This document shows, in pieces, positions 14,201-26,200 of a DNA stretch of 64,000 nt. Position numbers and translations under genes: made by a program. The DNA lies in contig JAQGDQ010000001.1 of assembly GCA_030141605.1 (NCBI GenBank), forward strand, positions 870,001-934,000, written 5' to 3'. The notes under the pieces are model-generated. The model worked only from the letters and a program-made list of their open reading frames with translations, did not search any database and was not told the DNA's origin. How positions within the stretch are numbered: the stretch's first letter is position 1; every line of letters starts with the position of its first letter. Source of the DNA: Tubiluchus corallicola (lineage: Eukaryota > Priapulida > Priapulimorpha > Priapulimorphida > Tubiluchidae).

Positions 14201-17200
14201 ACGTTTTGAATAGTCTATACTTCTTAATAGTTGCAAAAATGTTTACTTAAGCAGCTGGCGGGATGTTGTTATATTGCACTGTAACCAGAAGATGCCATTT
14301 TCGTTCCAGCGTGAAGTGAATGCGATTTTTTATTGATTTGATTTTACTAATAACACGAGATGCTTACCACGATTTTATTCTTGAAACATTAAAACATTTT
14401 TCTCAAGTATTAAAATAAGCTCAACTTCACGAGAGACTAGCCTTTTCCTTTAATTTTCTAGATTTGCTTTTTAAAGAAGTTGACGGTTTTTACATTTTCT
14501 TTTGCTGATTGCATTAGTAAGTAAGCGATTCTTATGCAGGGCCGTTGGTATGTGATTTATGTTGGTATGCTTCAAGGCGATTCTATAGATCTAAGGACTG
14601 CAAATAGTATAACACATAGTTTTCCTACATTTAACAGCTATTTTAATTGCTTACTACAGTTGCTGATATTATTTTAAAAAAGCTGAAAATTAAATGAAAC
14701 ATAATTTTGAATTTTAACAGAAATAATTTTGACAAAATTAATTTGGCAACGAACTTATAAAAATGCGTTTTATTTAACTGTAATGTTTACTATTGACGAT
14801 AATGTTCTTTTTGCCTACCAGTGAGGATGCGTACGCTTCATGTTTACTTTAAGCCCTCCTCTTAATTATCATTTTCATTAATTTTCATTAATATCAACTA
14901 ACGATATAGGACTGATGTTCGCATGCACGGTTTACATGTTATTTGCCAATCGATCGGCGTGTTATAGTAAATGAAACCATACACTTATTACAGTCATGGT
15001 TTACAGCTTTGCATACTGTGAAAATGCTGTGTAAATTAGTTTACAAAAGTTTTTGATGGAATTTGTCGTGAAATTCGAAAATGGCAAAACTAACGTTCAA
15101 TAAGGCCTGTAGACCATCGATTTACTATGGTTCGTCATATATTTATGGGCTAACTAGTTTGAACCAAGGAAGCTGGATCGAAGCAAAGGTCATTTATATA
15201 ACTTACAGCAAGTAAAACCCCACACGAAGAATAACATTCATAGGGGTATTATTGTTGTAGGGGTATTATTATCATAGGGGATTTACTGTTAAAAATCTTG
15301 CAATTAGAAAGAGAATTCAAATATTATAAGCACTGCAACTAAAATGGGTGTAAAATGCACTTATCCAACAACTTCAACCTCAGCGCTATCATAAGTTGAG
15401 GTTGCGAGCTAAGTTGTTTATACACTCCTTTTAGATGAGATTCTTATAGTAATTGCAATATATTTTCCTAAATGAAGGTTTTGGACAGTTTTCTACAAGA
15501 ACTTAACAATAGCTTGGTAACTAGAGCATGCAAACAGTATTTAACATCATTTACATTTGCATTTGCTTTCTGCAAAGCTATTCATCATCATTGTCCTCGT
15601 CTACATGCTCCTGAATGTCAGAATTATCTTCCTCTACTACGTAGTCGCCCATTTGAAGTTTTCAGGCAGGTGTGCAATTGATGCCGTTGATATCACACTG
15701 GCAGCTAGGCGGTCAACTTTCCTTGGAACACTTGCATGCTCGGGACTCTAATACTGCATCTGTAGTAGGGGATCTTTCATCTAGTCTATTTTTAGTTGGT
15801 CATCCCCTGTATTATTAGCTATACGTGGTAACCATATATGGCATTAGATGCTCATAAGAAGGCCGGCAATGACACAGTTGCTAAATTTACCTGTATGTGT
15901 AGACTTAGCAACTGTTAGGGACGGTTATACTTAAGCCAAATAAGTGCCCTGTAGCATTTTGGATATGATATGTCTGCTGTCATTTGCTTATTTACATTGA
16001 TCAATTTATGTTGTATAATTTTTGACTTACTTTGCCACTAGATGGCAGTTACTTTCTTATTCTGAGTTTTTATTTAAGCTAAGTGAAGGCTGATCCATGT
16101 TTAATTTAGTTAATGTGTGTAGCCCAAACCTTTATTTTCCTTTGTACCAACTAACTCCCTGTTAGTGATTGAATTACAGAATGGATGATCATTTAATGGA
16201 TGAATATTTAATACGTTGAAACCAAGATATACCTTTCCTCGTATAAACTTCACTTGTTTTGCACATCTGCGTGGAGATGTAATTTTAGATATGCCATGCA
16301 GATTGTGACAAACCATCTATTATTTACGATATTTTTGTTTACTTGTTTGTCACCTTTTCATTTCACAGTCAAGTTCTTTATAGTGATAGCGGTAGCACTT
16401 GCTAGTGTAATTTGCTTACATTAAATTAGTCACTATAGTAGTACTGTATTGTTAGCGTAATTAGTGTAGTAGTGTAGGAGTCCTACTAACACCCCCCTCG
16501 TCATGTGGTTGTGTTCTGCAATACCTGCAATACTCGCGGCTTATTTCAAATGTGTGAAACCCGTACAGGTATGAAGTGTACATGATACATACGTTACAGC
16601 TATAGTCTGAGACGTGCAACCAGGCAGTCAGTCGGCCGTTGTTGAAAGGCCTAGGTCACGTAAAATGACCATCGTCTGATTTTCACATGTCTGTGAAAAG
16701 ACAGTCAAAAATGTCGATTAGCATCGTCGGTGTTATAGTGCAGTAGACGTCACTATTTCTTTTGTCAACAGCCATTGCTTACAGTGCTAACGGGTCTATG
16801 TTGAGTACGTTGTTTTGGTTTGATGAGGTGGCTACCGTTACCGTCATTATCCGAGGAGTCGTGAAAACCTGCGCTAAAGTTTATGGTGGACAGTCCATTG
16901 TTGGTGGAGCAAACCATAGTGGTAAATCCATGGAGGTTACCCCACAGGTTAGCAGCTGCCGTTTCACACAATGTTCATGGAGTGTCTGGTAAGACAAGAC
17001 TTTTGTACTTTTGCTCAGCGTTTGCTAGCTAGCATAATTCCGTTTCTATATGGTCATCGTTGGATTGCCGTCATCGAGAGTGCGTCATCATTTGCACGTG
17101 CTACCCCCACTAACACCTCCCTTCTCTATTATTAGTCTAGAGAATATATTTGCTGTACTGTGATTAATTGTTATTGTTAACTATTTCTTTTCTCCGGGTT

Positions 17201-20200
17201 AAAGTAGTAATCAATTAAATTTTGTTATATACAGCTTAATAGTTGGTTTGGTATTCTATCTACCATCGAATATTACTAGCTAATTAAGACTCCTAGGCTC
17301 GGGTTCCGCGTGCCCCCGTATGAAACAACAATGCCTTAGCCCGACTCCAGGATTCTAATAGTAAATTATCTAACACTATAGAACCTCAGAACCACGTGTT
17401 ACACCTCGTTTATAGGGCGGTCGTGCCTGCTTTTCAAGACATTGAGACTCAGAGTACGTAAAGCGGGCATGCAATGGCTTAAAGCAGCGAATGCAGAATC
17501 CAAAGAGCAAATTGGAGATTTCTTCTTTCTTGAACAAGCATTGTCTAAGCTCCCAGAAGACATGGTTTCTTATCTTCGTAGGCTACCTCACATGTCATAC
17601 TTACAAATAGCGGAGCAAGCAGACAACTATTGGAGCTCATTTAATGATGCAGCAGTTTTGCAGAAAAATGAATCATCTAAAAGGACACGTGGCAATGCTA
17701 AAAACAATGATTCGGATCATGAATCACAGGGCAATGCTCGCCCTAAATGTTACCATTGTGGGAAAACAGGGCATGTGAAGCTCGACTGCCCAGTGAAAAA
17801 GCAAGAGTCCACACAAGCTTTTCAAAATGACTCAAACAAGAAGCAAAAACCTAGAGGTGATTTCAAGAAACAATGCTATAGTGAAAACGAAAGTGAGGGA
17901 ACCATTACTCCAAATTTCACACTTTCAAATACTCAAGATGGAGCATTACAAGAAAATCACGAGTTTGAGGTTATGATCAACAGTCGAATAGCAGTAGGCT
18001 TACGGGATACTGGCTCAGACGATAGCCTTATACGTCCTGAATTTGTAAAAAATGAACAGTATCTTGGAGAAACTGTTGGAATCCGCTGTTGTCATGGCGA
18101 CCTTCGTCGAATTCCTCTAGCTAGGGTCCCTGTTTGTAGTCACAAACTGAATGGTTGGCTCCTGGTAGCAGTTATTAAAGGACTCCCTTGCGACTTTTGT
18201 TTAGGTAATAATTACCTGACATCCATACAACCATTTGATTATGTAAAGAGTACTTCTCAACCTGCACAAGTTGCTCCTGAGAAACATCATATGAATGTTA
18301 ATAGTATGGATGAGACTTGTCATGTACCTTCTTTTGTTAAATTTGGCAAAGATGTACAGAAACCAAGTAGTAATGCCTTGACTGATTATAAAGGTCGAGC
18401 ACTAAATAACAGTTTTCAAAGAAATCAGAAAGAAAAGTCATTGGTTATGACACGAGCGCAAACAGTTGAGCTTAAAAAGCAACTAAGCAAAGAAACTGGT
18501 AGTGAAAAGTCAAAAACTGAATTTTCTTCCGAAATTAAGCAGTATGCATCACCAGAGGAAAACTACATGTTTGCCATAGTGTCTCGACACCAGCTGATAG
18601 AAGAACAGCAAAATGATGTAACCATAAAAAATCTTTTTGATCATGTGGTGAGTGAAGACACTGCGGTGCAAGATGGCAAAGGATATTTTCTAAAGCAAGG
18701 CATACTTTATCGGGCTAATAAACGAAAAATGGGGAAAACAGTTGATCAGTTGCTTGTTGTTCCTCAGTGTAGAAGGCAGCAAGTCCTACAACTAGCCCAT
18801 GATTCAAAGGCTGGAGCGCATCTAGGTGTCAAGAAAACAAGGGATAGGATATTGTTCGAATATACTTGGCCAGGAATACACACTGTCATTAAAAAGTATA
18901 TACAATCCTGCCCAATATGTCAAAAGACAGCAAGAGTCATGAAAGGAGACAGAGCCAAGCTCAAACCTCTTCCAGTAGTGGAAAAAGCTTTTCAGTCCCT
19001 CCAAATTGACCTTATTGGTCCACTGGCTAGAACCAAGAGTGGCAATAAGTGGGCACTGGTAATTGTGGATCAAGGTACCAGATACCCTGATGCTTTCCCT
19101 ATCAAAAATACTGAGTCAGAGACTATAGCCAAGTGCTTACTCCAATTTATTAGTAGACATGGATGCCCAGAGTCAATCCAGTCAGACCAAGGCACCCAAT
19201 TTTGTTCTAATCTCATAAGGCAACTAGAACAAGCTTTCCACATCAAAGGTATTACATCTACTCCATATAATCCTCAATCTCAAGGCTTATGTGAGCGATT
19301 CAATGGAAGTCTAAAAAGATCCATTAAAAAGCTTACCCTGAGTGACAAAACCATGGAATGGGATGATCTGATCCCATTTGTTTTGTTTGCTTACCGTGAG
19401 GTACCACAAGAATCCCTGCGGTACAGCCCATTTGAGTTGGTTTATGGACACCAAGTAACTGGTCCAATGGCTCTTCTTCGGAAACGTTGGGGTTGTGACC
19501 AACCTACTAGTCCCCAAGACATTGATGATTATGTTGCCAATATCATTGATAAATTAGAAACGGTAACTCAGGAGGCACACGAAGCTTTGAGAAAAGCTAA
19601 AATCGGACAAAAAGACTGGTATGACCAGAAAGCTAGGTACCGAAATCTTGAAGTAGGACAGAAGGTATTAGTCTTATTGCCTACATCTCGTAAAAAGATG
19701 GAACGAACCTGGAAAGGCCCGTATGAGATTGCTGATAAAATCTCAGAACATGTGTACTCCGTTATCATTGGAGGTAAAAGCAGACAGGTCAAGCAATTCC
19801 ATATTAATTTGCTCAAAGCTTGGATACCGCGTGAAGAAAGAAAAGCCCTTTATACGCAAACAATTCCCACACTTGACGTATTTACTGGTCAAGATGAATT
19901 GGAATTAGATCCTGAGCATGAAAGTGTGTCACCAATGCAACGGTCACAAATGGAAGACCACTGTTTTGCACCTACCTCTATTACACCTGCACAAACTGTG
20001 GAAGATGTAGTAATCCCTGATTACTTAACAGATAAGCAGAAGAATGAATTACGAACTACTCTGGAGAAGTTTACACCAACCTTTTCTGACATTCCTGGTA
20101 GGACAAACGTCGTAGAACATAAAATACAGTTAACTACTGACAATCCTGTTGTGCAGAAGCCATACAGAATTCCTCAGGCGCAAAAGGAAAGTGTGAGGCA

Positions 20201-23200
20201 AGAAATCATGGACATGGAAAGGCTGGGTGTAATAGTCAAGTCAGATAGTCCTTTTTCAAGTCCTGCAGTCATTGTGATCAAACGTGATCAATCGATTCGA
20301 TTTTGCATTGATTTTAGGAAAATTAATTCAATTACAGTTTTTGATCCTTATCCTATCCCCAGGATGGATGAAACAGTTGATCAATTGCATGGAGCAATGT
20401 TCATTACTTGCTTGGACATGACAAAATATTACTGGCAGGTTAATCTTGAGGAAAATTCGAGGCCAATCACGGCATTTGTAACAGAGTTTGGTAAACATGA
20501 GTTTCAAGTTATGCCCTTTGGGTTGTGTAATTCTGCAGCAACAGCTCAATGTCTGGTAGATCGTGTTTTAGAACCAGTAATTGGTTTTGCTTCTGGTTAC
20601 ATAGACGATGTTATCATTTTCAGTCGTTCTTGGCAAGATCATCTCTATCATATCGAGCTAGTTCTTACTTGTCTGTCTAATGCAGGTTTGACAATCAAAC
20701 CACTCAAGTGTAATTTCGCACTCCAAGAAACTCATTTCTTAGGCTATGTTGTTGGCAGAAATCTTTTGAAACCTCAGCCAGAGAAAATCCTCGCTATTCA
20801 GAACTATAAAAGACCAGAAACTAAAAAACAGGTCAGGTCATTTTTGGGTTTCGTAGGTTTCTATAGGCGTTTTATTCCTAATTTCTCTGCAATAGCAACA
20901 CCATTACATACTTTGACAGAAAAAGACAAACCAAACATTGTACTATGGAATGCAGAGTGTGAGCAGAGCTTTACTACACTCAAAGATGCATTAAACTCAA
21001 ATACAGTGTTACATGCACCAGATTTTGATAAGACTTTTTTCTTGACAACGGATGCTAGTGCAACAGGAATAGGCGGCCAACTTACACAAATGTCTGATGA
21101 TAGACAAGAGGTTCCAATCACTTATTTGAGTAGGAAGCTAACCAAATATGAATGTAACTACTCAACAGTAGAAAAAGAACTTTTGGCTATAATTTTCTCT
21201 ATTGAGAAATCGTCGTACTATCTTGTAGGTAGGCAGTTTGTGATTCGCACAGATGCACAATCATTAGCTTATTTAAAGCAGATGAAAAATGCCAATAGGC
21301 GAATAGCCAGATGGAATTTACTGCTACAAGAATACACTTTCACTGTAGTGCATATCAAAGGAAAAACAAATTATTGTGCAGACGCACTGAGTAGGCACTA
21401 AGTTCAAGTTGCCTTAGATGAAAATAAGATAGGAATGTGATTTCTTCCTAAATGACCTTGTTGTTTAAAGCATTTTATTTTATGCAATCATGTGTGACAA
21501 CATCTCTGAATGTGAATGATAGTATTCTTCAAATGTTGTATTCTTTTCATTATTTTAAATCAAATATCCAGTGTGCTTTAGTTTGTGTAAAATGTTCTTT
21601 TACAAGTGTGTTGAAGATCCATTTAAGTTTTGATATGCCATTTTTGTGTGACTGTATTATTTAGTAAAACTTTGTATTCAGTTAGTAACAGTCGTTACTT
21701 GCTAATTTTCACCATTGTAATGGTTGGTAGTTAAAATTGACTGTTCAATAATTTTAAAAGTGGGATTCTGTTCTTTAAACATTCGTCCACACTTTTTCAG
21801 TTGTGGGGGGATCTGTGACAAACCATCTATTATTTACGATATTTTTGTTTACTTGTTTGTCACCTTTTCATTTCACAGTCAAGTTCTTTATAGTGATAGC
21901 GGTAGCACTTGCTAGTGTAATTTGCTTACATTAAATTAGTCACTATAGTAGTACTGTATTGTTAGCGTAATTAGTGTAGTAGTGTAGGAGTCCTACTAAC
22001 ACCCCCCTCGTCATGTGGTTGTGTTCTGCAATACCTGCAATACTCACGGCTTATTTCAAATGTGTGAAACCCGTACAGGTATGAAGTGTACATGATACAT
22101 ACGTTACAGCTATAGTCTGAGACGTGCAACCAGGCAGTCAGTCGGCCGTTGTTGAAAGGCCTAGGTCACGTAAAATGACCATCGTCTGATTTTCACATGT
22201 CTGTGAAAAGACAGTCAAAATGTCGATTAGCATCGTCGGTGTTATAGTGCAGTAGACGTCACTATTTCTTTTGTCAACAGCCATTGCTTACAGTGCTAAC
22301 GGGTCTATGTTGAGTACGTTGTTTTGGTTTGATGAGGTGGCTACCGTTACCGTCATTATCCGAGGAGTCGTGAAAACCTGCGCTAAAGTTTATGGTGGAC
22401 AGTCCATTGTTGGTGGAGCAAACCATAGTGGTAAATCCATGGATGTTACCCCACAGGTTAGCAGCTGCCGTTTCACACAATGTTCATGGAGTGTCTGGTA
22501 AGACAAGACTTTTGTACTTTTGCTCAGCGTTTGCTAGCTAGCATAATTCCGTTTCTATATGGTCATCGTTGGATTGCCGTCATCGAGAGTGCGTCATCAT
22601 TTGCACGTGCTACCCCCACTAACACCTCCCTTCTCTATTATTAGTCTAGAGAATATATTTGCTGTACTGTGATTAATTGTTATTGTTAACTATTTCTTTT
22701 CTCCGGGTTAAAGTAGTAATCAATTAAATTTTGTTATATACAGCTTAATAGTTGGTTTGGTATTCTATCTACCATCGAATATTACTAGCTAATTAAGACT
22801 CCTAGGCTCGGGTTCCGCGTGCCCCCGTATGAAACAACAATGCCTTAGCCCGACTCCAGGATTCTAATAGTAAATTATCTAACACTATAGAACCCCAGAA
22901 CCACGTGTTACACCTCGTTTATAGGGCGGTCGTGCCTGCTTTTCAAGACATTGAGACTCAGAGTACGTAACCTATAGACATGGCGTCACACAGATACACC
23001 TTGACGTGTACACGTATAATGAGTGGAAGCCAGAACAGTGACCTAGAAAAGTTAGTTTAGGTAGAGAGCTGCTTACGTTTCATAAAATGAAGTGAATTAT
23101 GCTGGTAAAAATCACAGAAAAATGTATATGTTGTCATATTTCTGACTATTTTTAATGAGATGAAAAATGCATTTTTGCACTTTTGCAACTAATGGCCATA

Positions 23201-26200
23201 ATTTGACAAACCATAATCATTGCAGTCATTAACGTGGCACTGTTGAAAGTTGCGAATGTTGGAATGTAGTGGAACTAGATAACATTTTACTTGAACATAA
23301 ATATACCTACTTTAGCGCGGGTTCTAGATAAGAACTTATACGATGAAAAGTAAAAACGTGTGAAAAAATAAACAGGGTATCCATAAACACATTTTTAGGC
23401 TATTCTGAGAAGTTTTTAAGTTAGTGTTGCCCTGATATATGATGGAAAGTAAAAACATGTGAAAAAATAAACAGGGTATCCATAAACACATTTTTAGGCT
23501 ATTCTGAGAAGTTTTTAAGTTAGTGTTGCCCTGACGGACGACTCACATTTTTTTCTGCTACTATCCAGATGATGACAATGGTGAACAGTATAAGACTATA
23601 CAAAGTAAACTCTTAAAATTTACATGGCTACAGCATTGTTTGGCCCCATCCTTGCCATATACAAGTTTGAATAAACATAACATAACGCACCTCACGTCCT
23701 CGTGGATGTTACACCAAAATATAGTTGAATCTTCACAAAATACGCTTTTATTCTTCTAGAGTTGCTTGCGCTTTGAAGCATTTATTTTTAGGAAGAAATT
23801 GTGGGCCTGTTGCTTACGGCGAAGTCGTGAGCAATTTTATGGCGCGATGGACGTAACATGCATCATGTTGCTGAAGAATGGGTAGCAACCTATCATCATC
23901 ATATTGCTGAACAATGGGGAGCAACCTATCATCACGTTTCACGCGGTGCCATTATCCATCCTTCTAACTGGGTTGGTTGTTGTTGCATTTTTTCCTACCG
24001 CCTCCCCTTCAGCCTCCCACATACTGCCATATTGACATTATAACGTTTCTTGTTGTGATCAAATCTGATCTGTTTGAATTTTGTCAGGTACTGTCTATTC
24101 CTAGTTAATACTGTATATGTATGTATGTATTTCTTAATAATAGTGTTAGGTCATGCAGAGCAATGCCAATGAGGTAGTTCGGTTAATATCGTTCTGTACT
24201 TGTCGCAGTATAAAATGGATTATTGTTATGCATTATGAATTTCGCGAGTTATGTAAGTTGGATTAAAATGTTTGTGATTTGTAACGGATCCAGTCGGTAT
24301 TTCAACATGTAGTTGGTTGAATTTGTGCTATTCATTTTCTCTGTTATTTCATTATGTTGATACTCACCACTTTTATTATGATGGCTTTATGCTTATGATG
24401 GGATGCTTATCGTGCAATAAACCGATGTTAAGTGCTTCTGAAGATTAGTATTACTACTATAATTCTTAAATTAGTACCATAATCGTAAACATTTAACAAA
24501 ACATGAGTTCATCAAATTAGAATATTTACAGCATGTACATAGTTCTTCTAATTGCAGGTGAAATGGTTATGAGCTAATTAGAATAACAATGAATTTTAAC
24601 TTTTTAATTTGCAAATTTTTAAAGTCTTGACATTATGCAGTACGTCATACCTATATTATAGATTTAGTCGTTGTATTCTCATACTAAAACAGGCCTCAAT
24701 ATTTACTACAGATTTATATATGTGTGTGTGTGCGCGCGTGTGTACGTGCGTGCGCGCGCGTGTGTGTGTGTGTGTGTGTACAGATTTCAAGTAATACAAT
24801 TTTTACATTTATACATTTTGCAAAAAATGGCAATAATAAGTACGTGACACTGGCTTATATAATTTACGCGAAGTGCAGTGTGCAGTTACTTCATCATAAT
24901 TACAAAAATTCTTTCTATTAACTTTTACTTTGTTTTGTCGTTAATTCAAAATTTATGTTAATATATACTTGTTTTCATATTTTATACGTGTAAACATGAT
25001 TTTTCTGTCATCCAAGGCCATTCCCGATTTCCAAGACAAAGCGATGTGAATCGCTACTAGTTTTGTTAAAGGCCCGAAATGTTTTATCATTTTTTGAGTG
25101 AATGCCGTCATTATCGAGTATTATGCCTTCGGTTTTGACTTCTTTTATAGCTGCATGTAATTCTGCTGCCGTTTAGTTCTGGGTAGTCAGTAATATTCCA
25201 GTTTGTTTGTTGTAATACTCTTTCCACGTTTGCCAATTATCATCAAAATATATACCAGACTAGCCAAACCCCGCAAAAGAATTTCGCGCATAAACTCACA
25301 ACAACAACCCATACCACAGCGCCCACACCACACCACACAAACACCCACCACCCCACTCACGTAGCGCCACCCACACCACACCAACCCACCACTTCCTCTG
25401 TCCAAATTCACCAATCACTGTTTTTAATGCCATATATTCTATATTTTCTGTTAACTTTTGGCGGTGTGCCTTGTCCTTTAATTTGAGAGATTATAAGAAA
25501 ATGGTCCACTCCAGTGAATAGCTCGGTTTCACTATCCGTAGATTGCTTGATCTACCATGACATGCGAAAGCATAATCATGTTTACTGTGCTTTTCCCCGT
25601 GCGTGAACTAAAAGTTTCTGTGGAAGAAGCAGCATAATGTCGAAATCACTTAATATTAATTCGCTTAATATATACCCATAACTGTGTGTTACACTGTCCC
25701 ATAGAAAGCGCCTGGAATTTAAATCTCCGGCTGCTACTATTCCTGCCAGACGATGCTTTTGTACATAACTCATAGATAGCTTCTGTAAATTTCTTTGTCC
25801 ACTTTTTCATCTTTGGCGGAGAGTTTGGACCAATATAAACTGACGCAGTTTTGAACCAGTGCCCTCCTAACTGTATAAGCATCCTGACATCTTCTAGATC
25901 GTTATGATTAAAATCCTCTACCAAACAAGTGTGAAGAGATTTTTCGAAGTATATAGCTACATAATTTGGCTGTACACGTTTAGCATAAACTTTGTAGTTT
26001 TTCAGCTCGGGTGGCTTTTCCCCATTTTGTCTCTTGGACTGGTAACATATCAAAATTTTTGTTATTAACGTAGTTATCTAGAAACATTTTGGAAACGAAG
26101 TGATAGGCAGTTGATGTTTACTTGACATAATGTAAAATGCCTCTCACTCTGCGTCATCGTGATGACTTGAGCCAATTAACTTCTGTTATATCTTCCTGCA

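Larger units (their letters stand above)
16304..22970 (+). mobile_element. Ty3/gypsy LTR retrotransposon with Gmr1-like domain order
   Basis: The element has near-identical direct repeats at 16304-17461 and 21814-22970 around one long gag-pol frame. The pol order is protease, integrase, reverse transcriptase, RNase H, so integrase lies before RT. This is the order described for Gmr1-like Ty3/gypsy elements of deuterostomes; standard gypsy elements have integrase last. About four differences by eye between roughly 1.1-kb LTRs indicate a young insertion. It sits in intron 1 of the guanylate cyclase gene, antisense to it. No target-site duplication is visible, the start of gag is missing, and the direct repeat runs about 58 bp beyond the likely LTR end. 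Confidence 0.93.

Noticed and set aside
16762-16992. 76-codon frame, repeated at 22271-22501
   Set aside because: It lies inside both LTRs; no start context or domain supports it as a gene.
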